Both the position numbers and the translations under genes were made by a program. The notes beneath the pieces are model-generated. The model was not told the origin of the DNA and did no database searches. It saw only the letters and a list, made by a program, of their open reading frames with translations. A stretch of 17,857 nt of DNA, taken from positions 1 through 17,857 of the forward strand of contig SHWK01000008.1 of NCBI GenBank assembly GCA_009693885.1. The letters are read 5' to 3'. The stretch is from Rickettsiales bacterium (GTDB lineage: Bacteria > Pseudomonadota > Alphaproteobacteria > Rickettsiales > UBA1997). Below, one piece after another: positions 7,217-15,748 of this stretch. Each line of letters starts with the position of its first letter. Positions within the stretch are counted from its first letter, which is position 1.

Positions 7217-9922
7217 TCAAATAGATTGTGGCAAGGCATCTTTCGCAATTTCATACCAAGAATCCGCTGCATTTGCTCCAAAACCAGCAAGGTATAATTC
7301 GTCCTCGGCCCTTGTCATTGCTACATAAAGCAGCCGAAAATATTCTTCTTTTGCTTCTTTAGTTTTTTGTAATTTATATAATTTTACTAGGCTATTTTCT
7401 TCACTTTTGCGGGCGCACCAAACTGGCAATTGCTGTATTTTGCCGTTTATTTCACTATCAATCCAAAAGAAATTTTCTTTTGCGGAAGACATTTGATTAA
7501 AATTAAAACAACAGTCTGGAATAATAACGATTGGGGCCTGCAGGCCTTTTGCCGAATGAATTGTTGTAATGGTTATTTTATTATTTTCTGCAGAATTAAT
7601 AGCGATTCTTGGATTTAATTTTTGTGTAAAATCAATAAATTTTTGTAAATTTGGTGAAATATTTTGATAAAAATCAAAAAGCTGTGAAACAAATTGATCT
7701 AGTATTGGCGAGGCATCGAAGCTGAATTCATTAATAAATTTTTGTTGCATTTGATGTGTCAGCAAAAATGAAAAAAACTCAAAACAATTTAACTGGCGTG
7801 ATTTTATGATGATCTCTTCAAGTTGTTTTTCAGTCTCAGAGATTGATTTATCTAGCTTAATCGCCTCAAACAAACTTATTTTATTATCATTTTTAATTAA
7901 TGAAATTCTTAATAACTCTTCTTCATTAAAAGAAAAAAACGGCGATTTTAATAATGCAGCTAAATTTAAATCATCTTGCGGCAAAAGCCCAAATTTAGCG
8001 GCTGCAAGCAAATCTTGAATGATTATTTCATCAGCAAAATTAGTTTTTTTGCTACTAACAAATGGAATAGCATTTTCTTGAAATTTTTGCTGCAAAATTT
8101 TATCAAAACCATTGGTGCGGTTGCGCATTAAAATCATGATATCGCCATAATTTATAAGACGATTTCTGGCTGCTAATTTTTGCTCTTGTTCAACTGATGG
8201 CCTTTTAGCCTCTAACCTTCGTCCTTGTTCAATCCAAAACTTTATTTTATCAACAATAAAATTTGCCAAAGCTTCTTTTTCACAAAATTCATCATCATTT
8301 TGCAAAATTGGCGGCCAATCAAAAGATTTTTCTTTCTCGGTTTTTTCTTTTTTAAAATGTGGCCAAATTTCAACCTTGCTTTCACCCTGACGAATAGCTT
8401 TATGCGCCTGATAATCAAGCTTTCCAAGATAATTTTGATTCAAAAAAACCGCATCAACATTTTGCAAAATCTTTGGCAAAGAACGAAAAGAATTCAGCAA
8501 ATCAATTTTATGTAATTTAAAAGAACTTCCACTTAATTTTTGCTGATAGTAAGAAAAAATATCATTACTAATATTAGGCTCAGAGCCTTGAAAACTGTAG
8601 ATTGACTGCTTATCATCGCCAATAATAAAAATTGTACGATTCTTGTTTTGCGCACTCTCTCCAACAAAAAAATCTTCGGTCAAAGCTTTAATAATATTCC
8701 ATTGACGGTGATTGGTATCTTGCGATTCATCAATCAAAATATGATCAAAAAACCCATCCATGCGAAACTTGATCCAATCAGAAGAATCATGATTGCGCAG
8801 CATTGTATCGGTTTTAATAATTAGATCATTGTAATCAAGAAATGAGCTTTTGTTTTTTAATTCTTGATATTTTTCTAAAATACGATCAATGAATTGAAGT
8901 AACAAAGCCGTGCCTTGCGCTGTTTTATAAGAATTAAGGCGCTCAACAAAATCAGCAATTGATTCTTGCTGCGAGACAATAAAATCAGCATTCTCGGCGA
9001 ATTCTTTTGTAACGATTGAAGAGGTTTTTTTGAAATCATCATCCTTAGTAAAAAATATTGCACGATAGGCATTAAAATTCTTTAACGCCAGATTTTCTAT
9101 AAAGAATTTCAGCCCAACTGCGGTTTTTTGATCGGTCTTCATCTTGCTGCTCTCTAAGTCTTGCGCCAATTGCAAAATTTCTCCACGCGGGATTCTTGCA
9201 ACAAATTTTTGAAAAATATTTTCTTCATTTGCGCCACTCTCGACTGCAAAAATTTTAAAAATTTCATCAACAATATTTTCAACTGCAAAAAATTCATTTT
9301 TCAAAAAAATTAACTGTTCTTTTTGCGCCAAAACCTTGCCGACTAATTCAATAAAATTTTCTTCATTTAATTTGCTATTTATTTGCATAATAATATCGCG
9401 CAAAGCCTTATTATTCAAGCTTTCAGCGAATACTTCTTTTTTTGCTTTTTGTAGAAATAATTTTTCTAAATTATCATCCATAACCTCAAAATTTGGCTTA
9501 ACACCAATTTCAAAAGGAAAAATTTTAACTAAATTTTGACAAAATGAATGTATCGTTTGCACCTTTATTTGAGAATCTGCATCAAGTATTTGAGCAAATA
9601 AAATTCGTGCTTTTTTTAACAAATTGGCGGAGACAAAATTTCCTGTTAATGCGGTAATATTTTTTGCCAATTCTTTATCGCTCAAAATCACCAATTCAGC
9701 CAAGCGAGCATTGATTCTTTCTTGCATTTCTGCCGCAGCAGTTTTGGTAAAAGTTAGGCATAAAATTTTATGCGGCCGCACATCATCAAGCAAAAGACGC
9801 AAAACGCGATCGGTTAATACTTTGGTTTTGCCCGAACCAGCAGAAGCAAAGACCCACGCAGAATGGTGCGGATCTGAGGCAATTTGCTGCAATTTCACTG
9901 TATCGGCAAGCTCGTCGACCAT
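7217..9922 (-). CDS. addA: AddA-type UvrD/RecB-family helicase lacking the nuclease domain
   Basis: A 901-residue superfamily 1A helicase. Motifs in order are Walker A ASAGSGKT (26-33), motif Ia LTFTKTAAAEMQERI (56-70), Walker B region LIDESQDTNHRQW (about 390), motif III IIGDDKQSIYSFQG, motif V ITTIHSAKGLQAP, and motif VI LLYVAMTRAEDELYLAG (about 863-880). The first residues and the overall order fit alphaproteobacterial AddA, the partner of AddB in double-strand-break end processing. Complete AddA proteins run to about 1,150-1,200 residues and end in a PD-(D/E)XK nuclease; here the protein stops about 25 residues after motif VI, so that domain is absent. No addB lies nearby. It diverges from dnaN. 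It could alternatively be labelled a general UvrD-like helicase. Confidence 0.85.
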   Translation of the reverse strand: MVDELADTVKLQQIASDPHHSAWVFASAGSGKTKVLTDRVLRLLLDDVRPHKILCLTFTKTAAAEMQERINARLAELVILSDKELAKNITALTGNFVSANLLKKARILFAQILDADSQIKVQTIHSFCQNLVKIFPFEIGVKPNFEVMDDNLEKLFLQKAKKEVFAESLNNKALRDIIMQINSKLNEENFIELVGKVLAQKEQLIFLKNEFFAVENIVDEIFKIFAVESGANEENIFQKFVARIPRGEILQLAQDLESSKMKTDQKTAVGLKFFIENLALKNFNAYRAIFFTKDDDFKKTSSIVTKEFAENADFIVSQQESIADFVERLNSYKTAQGTALLLQFIDRILEKYQELKNKSSFLDYNDLIIKTDTMLRNHDSSDWIKFRMDGFFDHILIDESQDTNHRQWNIIKALTEDFFVGESAQNKNRTIFIIGDDKQSIYSFQGSEPNISNDIFSYYQQKLSGSSFKLHKIDLLNSFRSLPKILQNVDAVFLNQNYLGKLDYQAHKAIRQGESKVEIWPHFKKEKTEKEKSFDWPPILQNDDEFCEKEALANFIVDKIKFWIEQGRRLEAKRPSVEQEQKLAARNRLINYGDIMILMRNRTNGFDKILQQKFQENAIPFVSSKKTNFADEIIIQDLLAAAKFGLLPQDDLNLAALLKSPFFSFNEEELLRISLIKNDNKISLFEAIKLDKSISETEKQLEEIIIKSRQLNCFEFFSFLLTHQMQQKFINEFSFDASPILDQFVSQLFDFYQNISPNLQKFIDFTQKLNPRIAINSAENNKITITTIHSAKGLQAPIVIIPDCCFNFNQMSSAKENFFWIDSEINGKIQQLPVWCARKSEENSLVKLYKLQKTKEAKEEYFRLLYVAMTRAEDELYLAGFGANAADSWYEIAKDALPQSI

Positions 9923-9979
9923 TTTTTAACAAAAAAAGTTGAATTTATACTCGGATATTCTACAAAGGATCACTATCAT

Positions 9980-9988
9980 TGTTATAAT
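9980..9988 (+). promoter_or_regulatory. Extended -10 promoter for dnaN
   Basis: TGTTATAAT at 9980-9988 is a perfect extended -10 element (TGn followed by TATAAT). The -35 region is weak: TTCTAC at 9958-9963 shares only some positions with TTGACA, as is common for extended -10 promoters. It is about 55 bases before the dnaN ATG at 10044, leaving a leader of roughly 50 bases. The site lies in the 121-base gap between the divergent addA and dnaN genes. Confidence 0.65.
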
Positions 9989-10043
9989 AGGATTTGATGC
10001 CACAAAAATATCACTAAACAATTTAACCATTTTCGTAAATTTT

Positions 10044-11150
10044 ATGCAATTCGAAGTTACAAAACCCATTCTCCTCAAAGCTCTTAGCAATGTAAATGGT
10101 GCCGTTGAAAAAAAGAACACTATCCCAGTTTTGCAAAATGTAAAAATTGAAGCGCAAAACGGCAAAGTTCTGCTATCGGCTACAGATATGGATATTCTTG
10201 TTACTTCAAACTTTGCCGCAGAAATGGAAAGTAATGGCGTCACAACTGTGCCGGCGCAGATGTTTTATGATATTATTCGCAAAATTCCTGATGCAACAAA
10301 AATTACGGTTCTACAAGAAAATCCCAATATTTTGCAGATCAAATCTGGCAAATCAAAATATAATTTACCTTGCATCGACGCTACAGAATTCCCCTCTCTT
10401 GCCGAAGGTGAGCTTGGTGAAAAAGCCATGATTGATGCTGAAAAATTAGCTAAAATGATTGATAAAACACGCTTTGCAATCTCAAATGATGAAACGCGCT
10501 ATTATTTAAATGGATTATTTTTGCAATCGATCAGAGGTGAGAATGGTTTTGAGCTGCGCTCCGTTGCCACTGATGGCCACAGATTGGCAGTTTCTCATTT
10601 GGTTTCGTCAAATAATATGGCAGAATTTGGCGTTATTTTGCCAAAAAAATCAGTAAACGAAATCCGCCGCATCATTGAAGGAGCCAAAGAAATCGCGATC
10701 GAAGTATCTCGCGCCAAAATCAAAATTTCTGCCGATAATACTACGATTATTTCTAAATTGATCGATGGCGATTTTCCTGATTATACTAAAGTTTTGCCAA
10801 AAAATAATACTCAAATTGCCACTATTAATAAAAAATCTTTGTTTGATTGCGTTGATCGCGTTTCAACTGTAGCTTCCGATAAGCATCGCTCAGTAAAAAT
10901 GGTGGTTGAAAAAAATAAAATCACACTGCAAATCAATGCCAATGATGGCAGTTTTGCCCATGAAGAATTAGAAGCGATTTATGATGGCGATAAGGTTGAA
11001 ATTGGCTTTAATTCGCGCTATTTGCTTGATGTAATCGGGCAAATTGATAAGGAAGAATTGATTATAAAATTTAAGGATGGCAACTCACCAGCATTGGTTG
11101 AAGCGAAAGATTTCAATGCGATGTTTGTGATTATGCCGGTGCGGATTTAG
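10044..11150 (+). CDS. dnaN: DNA polymerase III beta subunit (sliding clamp)
   Basis: A 368-residue protein of normal clamp length. DnaN forms a ring dimer that tethers DNA polymerase III and other replication proteins to DNA. The start MQFEVTKPILLKALSNVNGAV (given in part), the segment TIPVLQNVKIEA, the central RRIIEGAKE region, and the end FVIMPVRI are typical, the last lying beside the clamp's protein-binding pocket. The open frame extends upstream to a TTG at 9939, but similarity begins at the ATG at 10044. dnaA is not adjacent. recF follows in the same direction after 142 bases that hold a long palindrome, so dnaN and recF may not share a single uninterrupted transcript. Confidence 0.95.
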   Translation: MQFEVTKPILLKALSNVNGAVEKKNTIPVLQNVKIEAQNGKVLLSATDMDILVTSNFAAEMESNGVTTVPAQMFYDIIRKIPDATKITVLQENPNILQIKSGKSKYNLPCIDATEFPSLAEGELGEKAMIDAEKLAKMIDKTRFAISNDETRYYLNGLFLQSIRGENGFELRSVATDGHRLAVSHLVSSNNMAEFGVILPKKSVNEIRRIIEGAKEIAIEVSRAKIKISADNTTIISKLIDGDFPDYTKVLPKNNTQIATINKKSLFDCVDRVSTVASDKHRSVKMVVEKNKITLQINANDGSFAHEELEAIYDGDKVEIGFNSRYLLDVIGQIDKEELIIKFKDGNSPALVEAKDFNAMFVIMPVRI

Positions 11151-11168
11151 TGTTAGATCTCGTTTCGC

Positions 11169-11250
11169 GATAGATTATATCAAGATGAAGTCATTTTATT
11201 GCGCACGCAGGCACACTACATAAAATGACTTCCTCTTGATATAATCTATC
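11169..11250. repeat. 30-bp inverted repeat with 22-base loop between dnaN and recF
   Basis: Bases 11169-11198 and 11221-11250 are inverted repeats with 29 of 30 positions complementary. The loop (11199-11220) contains GCGCACGCAGGCACAC. The stem does not continue far outward and is not followed by a T-run. Neither the arms nor the loop share sequence with the elements at 210-380 and 15749-15910, so it is either a different family or an unrelated hairpin. It starts 19 bases after the dnaN stop and ends 42 bases before the recF start. It could attenuate or process the dnaN-recF transcript; this is inference. Confidence 0.8.
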
Positions 11251-11292
11251 TTCCACGAATGGCTTGATAATCAAAATAGCGATTTTCTTACA

Positions 11293-12447
11293 TTGCAAAA
11301 TACAAAAATCACAAAATTAGTTCTGGAAAATTTTCGCAATTTTGCGCTTAAAAAAGTTGATTTTGGTGATGCGCCAATAGTTTTTTTGTGTGGTGAAAAT
11401 GGCGTTGGAAAAACTAATATTCTTGAAGCGCTCACATTGCTTGGGCGCAACTCTCCCTTGCGTGGTGGCGATTTCGAAGAAATGATTCTTGCTGATTTTA
11501 AAAACAACCAACAAGCTGAACAATTCTCTATTTATGGAGAAATTTCTGATCATGATTCAATTGAAAAAATTGGCATTGGTTTTGAAAAAATCCGCAAGAG
11601 AAAAAATATTCAAATCAATGGCGAGATCTTGACTAGCAAGGGTTTTGGCGATCACAAAGAAGATTTGATCAATTTTATTTGGCTGACGCCGCAATTAGAA
11701 TTATTATTGATTACTGGCAAAGGTGATCGTCGCGATTATCTTGATAAAATCGTCGCTGATATTGATTCTAAGCATTCTGAACGCGTTAATCTTTATCAGA
11801 AATCATTGAAAGAAAGATTGTTGATTTTGCAAAAATATCGCGGACAATCTCAAGGAAATAAATGGTTAGAAATTGTTGAAAATAAAATCGTCGAACTTGG
11901 CGTTTCTATAGCATTTGCAAGGCTTGATGCTATTGATTTTTTTAATAAGGCGATTAATTCTTTTGAATCAAATTTTCCTAAAACTAAACTAAAAGTTAGT
12001 GGCGATATTGAAAAAATTGCTTATGAAAAAAGTGCGATTCAAATCGAAGAATTTTATCTCGAAAAATTACAACAAAATCGCCTTGGTGATTTAGAAAATT
12101 TTAAGACAAATTTTGGCGTTCATCGCTCTGATTTTTCGGCAGTTTTTCTTGATAAAAATGCTCCTTCGAGCAATTCTTCAACTGGTGAACAAAAATCAAT
12201 TATGATTGGCATTACACTGGCTAGAGCCAAGATCTCAGCCGCTTATAGAAACCAACCGACAATATTGATTTTTGATGAAATTATGTCGCATTTAGATGAG
12301 ATAAAAAAAGCAAATTTACTCACTGAAATAGCACAATCTGGTTTGCAGTGTTTTTTTAGTGCGACAACAAAAAATCTGCTGCCCGAGAATTTTGCGCAAA
12401 AAGATTCGTTACAAATTGTTGAATTAACTAACGATATAAAAAGATGA
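11293..12447 (+). CDS. recF: DNA replication and repair protein RecF
   Basis: A 384-residue ABC-type ATPase matching RecF, which helps load RecA at single-strand gaps with RecO and RecR. Visible features are the early KLVLENFRNF, Walker A GENGVGKT (34-41), the region FIWLTPQLELLLITGKGDRRDYLDK split across residues 131-155, the ABC signature STGEQKS (296-302), and Walker B ILIFDEIMSHLDE with D328 and E329. No in-frame ATG precedes the conserved N-terminus, so TTG at 11293 is the likely start. No good Shine-Dalgarno sequence is visible. The TGA overlaps the gtrA ATG as ATGA. Position after dnaN is the common bacterial order. Confidence 0.93.
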   Translation: MQNTKITKLVLENFRNFALKKVDFGDAPIVFLCGENGVGKTNILEALTLLGRNSPLRGGDFEEMILADFKNNQQAEQFSIYGEISDHDSIEKIGIGFEKIRKRKNIQINGEILTSKGFGDHKEDLINFIWLTPQLELLLITGKGDRRDYLDKIVADIDSKHSERVNLYQKSLKERLLILQKYRGQSQGNKWLEIVENKIVELGVSIAFARLDAIDFFNKAINSFESNFPKTKLKVSGDIEKIAYEKSAIQIEEFYLEKLQQNRLGDLENFKTNFGVHRSDFSAVFLDKNAPSSNSSTGEQKSIMIGITLARAKISAAYRNQPTILIFDEIMSHLDEIKKANLLTEIAQSGLQCFFSATTKNLLPENFAQKDSLQIVELTNDIKR

Positions 12448-12860
12448 AACAATTAATCAGCAAAATACTTGATTTGTGGTTTAAGATTGACCGCCGGATT
12501 CGCTTTATTTTGGTTGGCGGCTACAATACTGTGTTTTCTTTTGCCTTGTTTTGCATTCTTCAGTACTATCTTGGCGAGAATTTGCGGCCTATTTGGGTTT
12601 TGCTGATTACCCACATTATTTCTATTTTTAATTCATTTTTAAGTTTACGAATTTTTGTTTTTGCTTCTAAAAATAATTTGCTTCGCGAATATCTAAAAGT
12701 GAATATGGTTTATTGTGGATATTTTATTATTAACGCCTTTCTACTCTTCTCTCTCAACGATTTGCTGCATTTGGATGTGATTTTGGCGCAATTTTTATCG
12801 GTGCTAATTTTAACCATCGGAGCATATTTTGCTCACAAGCATTTTTCGTTTAAAAGCTGA
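12444..12860 (+). CDS. GtrA-family membrane protein
   Basis: A 138-residue protein with four hydrophobic spans, matching the GtrA-like family (PF04138). Members are thought to move lipid-linked sugars, often bactoprenol-glucose, across the inner membrane for cell-surface polysaccharide modification. The start RRIRFILVGGYNTVFSFALF and the repeated small-hydrophobic pattern, with a C-terminal AYFAHKHFSFKS, are typical. It overlaps recF by ATGA and is therefore probably translated with it. No glycosyltransferase lies beside it in this window, so the substrate cannot be inferred. The gene ends facing xth. Confidence 0.85.
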   Translation: MKQLISKILDLWFKIDRRIRFILVGGYNTVFSFALFCILQYYLGENLRPIWVLLITHIISIFNSFLSLRIFVFASKNNLLREYLKVNMVYCGYFIINAFLLFSLNDLLHLDVILAQFLSVLILTIGAYFAHKHFSFKS

Positions 12861-12882
12861 TTTTGGAATAAAATTGCAGCTT
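12854..12882. terminator. Possible weak bidirectional terminator between gtrA and xth
   Basis: AAGCTG (12854-12859) pairs with CAGCTT (12877-12882). The stem can continue through ATTTT/AAAAT with a two-base bulge. It lies at the end of gtrA in the convergent gap. The following sequence lacks a long T-run on either strand (TTTT only on the minus side), so termination activity is uncertain. Confidence 0.35.
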
Positions 12883-12903
12883 AAAATCTTGGTCAATTTA
12901 AAG

Positions 12904-13797
12904 CTAGGCATTAATCTCAACACATACAGGACAATGATCTGAGGCCTTTTCTTGGTCGCGCACATTTTTATCTTCGATGAAAGCATTGCTGATTTTATCA
13001 GTGGCCAAAGCCGAGGTTAAGAGATAATCAATGCGCATTCCCTTGTTATATTGCCAAGAACCGCCGCGATAATCCCACCAGCTGAAGGCTTGATTTTGCT
13101 GGTTTAGAGCCCTGTATGAATCGGTTAATCCAATATTTAAAAGTGCGCGAAATTTTTGTCTTTCTAAAGGATGAAAACATACCACTCCTTCTAAATTTAC
13201 AGGATCATAGACATCAATTTTTTCTGCCGCAACATTGTAATCACCACCAAAAATTGCAATCTCGTCATAGGTGAGAAGCTTTGCTAAATGAGCGTTAAGG
13301 CGATCAAAAAATTCTAGTTTATACAAAAATTTTTCACTGGTTTCTAAGGTTTCATGAGGCGCAATTTCTCCGCCACCATTGGGAACATAGATTGAGGCGA
13401 CGCGAATTGCTTTGCCATGCGCCGAGATTACAGCTTCAATGTATCTCGCCTGATCTAGCGACTCTTCTTCAACAAAAAACCCATCACTTTTTGATGCACT
13501 TACCTTTTGTTTAAAATTATGAGAAACCTTACTATCACTGGTATGGGGCAATGTTTTTACCACATCTTCTATCTTAAATTTAGATAAAATTGCTACGCCG
13601 TTATAGGTCTTCTGCCCAGAAACGGCGGCATTGTAGCCCATATCAAAAAACGCCTCAAACGGAAAATCTTTTTCTAAACATTTAATTTCTTGCAGCAAAA
13701 CAACATCTGGTTGAGAATTTTTTAACCAAGCCAAAACACTGGGAAGGCGCGCCTTTACGGAGTTAACATTGAAACTGGCAATTTTGATTTTACTCAT
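12904..13797 (-). CDS. xth: Exodeoxyribonuclease III / AP endonuclease
   Basis: A 297-residue member of the exonuclease III family, which cuts DNA 5' to abasic sites and degrades 3' ends in base-excision repair. Catalytic residues visible are N10 (ASFNVNS), E37 (LLQEIKC), Y136 (ASIYVPN), D186 and N188 (FGGDYNVA), and D287-H288 (ASDHCPV). MRIDYLL and WWDYRGG also fit. The family is usually about 255-270 residues; the excess is mainly at residues 85-112, between KTLP and LDQARYIEA, a lysine- and serine-rich segment with no counterpart in the relatives I know. The reading frame is kept across it. It lies 67 bases after the GNAT gene on the same strand. Confidence 0.92.
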   Translation of the reverse strand: MSKIKIASFNVNSVKARLPSVLAWLKNSQPDVVLLQEIKCLEKDFPFEAFFDMGYNAAVSGQKTYNGVAILSKFKIEDVVKTLPHTSDSKVSHNFKQKVSASKSDGFFVEEESLDQARYIEAVISAHGKAIRVASIYVPNGGGEIAPHETLETSEKFLYKLEFFDRLNAHLAKLLTYDEIAIFGGDYNVAAEKIDVYDPVNLEGVVCFHPLERQKFRALLNIGLTDSYRALNQQNQAFSWWDYRGGSWQYNKGMRIDYLLTSALATDKISNAFIEDKNVRDQEKASDHCPVCVEINA

Positions 13798-13864
13798 TAT
13801 TGAATTGCATTAATTTTAAATATTTATAACTCAGACCATCTCTGTATTATCAAGCCTCTAGGGA

Positions 13865-14305
13865 TTATAAATCCTTCATAAAATGAAACCCGCGAACATA
13901 AAAACCTTCGCTATAATAAAGTGGATGCGATTTTTTGTTTTCAGTATAAGAGTCGAGCACAAATTTTTGGCAATTTAAATCACGGGCGATTTGCTCGAGA
14001 TGACGCAAAATTTGGCGACCAATGCCGTGGCTGCGCATATCAGTATCAACTACAAAATTTGATACCTGCAGATAAGGCCCACAGTAAAGCATGCGTAGCA
14101 CCCAATAGCCGCTGATTCCCACCAATTTATTATCACAAAATGCACCGACCATGCGAAAACTATTCATGGCGCTCATTTCAGAAATATTGGCGCGATAAGT
14201 GGCGAGATCCATTTTAGGATAAAGTTGATGCGTTAGCGCAAATGCTTGCATCATATCTTCGATATTATCGAGATTTTTTATTGTAATAGGATGCGTGGTG
14301 ATCAT
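13865..14305 (-). CDS. GNAT-family N-acetyltransferase
   Basis: A 146-residue acyltransferase of the GNAT superfamily, likely using acetyl-CoA. The acetyl-CoA pyrophosphate-binding loop is RSHGIGRQIL (motif A, R/QxxGxG/A), preceded by the strand VSNFVVDTDM. The later HPLYYSEGFYVRGFHF matches the motif B end, with its common YxxxGF pattern. Substrate cannot be told from sequence. The ATG lies 4 bases after the murC stop, so it is very likely co-transcribed and perhaps translationally coupled with murC. This does not prove a cell-wall role. Confidence 0.85.
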   Translation of the reverse strand: MITTHPITIKNLDNIEDMMQAFALTHQLYPKMDLATYRANISEMSAMNSFRMVGAFCDNKLVGISGYWVLRMLYCGPYLQVSNFVVDTDMRSHGIGRQILRHLEQIARDLNCQKFVLDSYTENKKSHPLYYSEGFYVRGFHFMKDL

Positions 14306-14309
14306 TTTA

Positions 14310-15728
14310 TTATTTTAAATTTTGAAGTTGTTCTGGTAATTTATTGGCCCAATAAGTGCTGGTGCCAGCGCCCGATACAAGCACGATGTCACCCGCTTTT
14401 GCATTAGCTTTGATTAACGCCGCCAAGTCAAGTTCACTATTTAATTTTAAAACATTTTTATGGCCGGCTTTTTTCATGCCTTCAATTAAATTATCTTGTG
14501 TGATGTCAGCAATTGGCTGCTGCCCTGCTGAATAAATATTGGCGATAATTGCAATATCTGCAACATCAGCACAATGACAAAATTCGGCGAATAAATCACG
14601 CACGCGCGAATATTTATGTGGCTGCAAAACTAGAATCACTTGATGTCCCCCAACCAATTGGCGCGCGGCCTTGAGCGTTGCGACAATTTCTGTTGGATGA
14701 TGACCGTAATCATCAATTATTGTTACTCCATCAACCTCTCCTGTTTTAGTAAATCTGCGCTTTACGCCGCTAAAACTTGCCAAAGCTTCTTTGATTTTAT
14801 CATCAGAAACTTTTAAGAAATCGGCAATTGCAATTGCCACCAAAGCATTGCTAGCATTGTGCAAACCATAAACTGACATGTGTAAATCTTTTATTTCACG
14901 ATTACTTTTTGCAAATTTTATATCGAAAGTAATTCCGCGTGTATCGGAACGGATATTAGAAGCTGAAAGATCGGCAGCCTTTTTAATTGAGTAAGTAACT
15001 AAATTTTTGTGACTAGCTTTGATTTTATTGTAAATTTTTTCTATTTCAGGATCATCGATGCATAGAACACACAAGCCCTCTTGCGGGATTTGCGTGATAT
15101 ATCTTTCGAAGTAAGATTTTTGCTTTTCAAAATCTTGGCTGTAAAATTCTAAATGCTCTGGCTCGATGTTTGTAACCGCGCCAATAAAGGTTGGAAGATT
15201 AACAAAGCTGCCGTCAGATTCATCACTTTCAGCCACTAAATATTTTCCATTACCGATTTTTGAATTACTTTGAAAATAATTCATGATGCCACCATTGATG
15301 ATAGTTGGATCGAAGTCAGCAATTTCAAGCATCAGCGAGGTCATCGCAGTGGTGCTGGTTTTGCCGTGAGTTCCTGCAACAGTGATACCAATATGTTCGC
15401 TCATCACCATCGCAAGCAGCTCAGCTCTAGTAATCACTGGAATGCCTTTTGCTTGCGCCTCGATCACTTCTGGGTTATTTGGCTTGATGATCGAAGTTTC
15501 TACAATCAAAGAAATATCATCAGTAATATTTTTTGCCTCATGGCCAACGAAGTAGGCGATTCCTTTCTCGCGCAGGATCGGTGTCATGTAATTTTCGCTC
15601 AAATCAGAACCTTGAACCAGGATATCAATTTTGTTTAAAATTAATGCTAATGCGCTCATGCCAATGCCGCCTAGGCCGATGAAATGGACTTTTCCAGTGA
15701 TTTTTGCTTTTAGATTTTTACAATTCAT
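14310..15728 (-). CDS. murC: UDP-N-acetylmuramate--L-alanine ligase
   Basis: A 472-residue Mur ligase of normal length. MurC attaches L-alanine to UDP-MurNAc with ATP in the cytoplasm, the first amino-acid step of peptidoglycan synthesis. The N-terminal UDP-binding loop is FIGLGGIGMSAL (16-27). The ATP loop is GTHGKTSTT (119-127). ESDESDGSF, TNIEPEHLEFY and DDYGHHPTEI are characteristic MurC stretches, and the C-terminal domain contains LQPHKYSRVRDLF. The gene is not beside other dcw genes such as murB, murG or ddl in the part visible; a GNAT gene follows directly. Its ATG is 20 bases from a long palindromic element, so its promoter probably lies in or next to that element's arm. Confidence 0.96.
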   Translation of the reverse strand: MNCKNLKAKITGKVHFIGLGGIGMSALALILNKIDILVQGSDLSENYMTPILREKGIAYFVGHEAKNITDDISLIVETSIIKPNNPEVIEAQAKGIPVITRAELLAMVMSEHIGITVAGTHGKTSTTAMTSLMLEIADFDPTIINGGIMNYFQSNSKIGNGKYLVAESDESDGSFVNLPTFIGAVTNIEPEHLEFYSQDFEKQKSYFERYITQIPQEGLCVLCIDDPEIEKIYNKIKASHKNLVTYSIKKAADLSASNIRSDTRGITFDIKFAKSNREIKDLHMSVYGLHNASNALVAIAIADFLKVSDDKIKEALASFSGVKRRFTKTGEVDGVTIIDDYGHHPTEIVATLKAARQLVGGHQVILVLQPHKYSRVRDLFAEFCHCADVADIAIIANIYSAGQQPIADITQDNLIEGMKKAGHKNVLKLNSELDLAALIKANAKAGDIVLVSGAGTSTYWANKLPEQLQNLK

Positions 15729-15748
15729 TTTTTATTTCTTAATGTTGG

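Noticed and set aside
8225..8515. 96-codon open frame opposite addA
   Set aside because: It is rich in Phe, Lys and Ile from AT-rich antisense DNA and has no start signal; the helicase frame is clearly the real one.
9939..10043. Upstream extension of dnaN from a TTG
   Set aside because: It would run across the extended -10 promoter, and the clamp's conserved N-terminus begins at the ATG at 10044.
13828..13858. CTCAGAC and AAGCCTCT in the GNAT-xth gap as a decayed third copy of the palindromic element
   Set aside because: Only two short words match, the hairpin and arms are missing, and the spacing does not fit the core.
15270..15638. 122-codon open frame antisense to murC
   Set aside because: It overlaps the MurC ATP-binding region on the opposite strand and its translation lacks any familiar domain.
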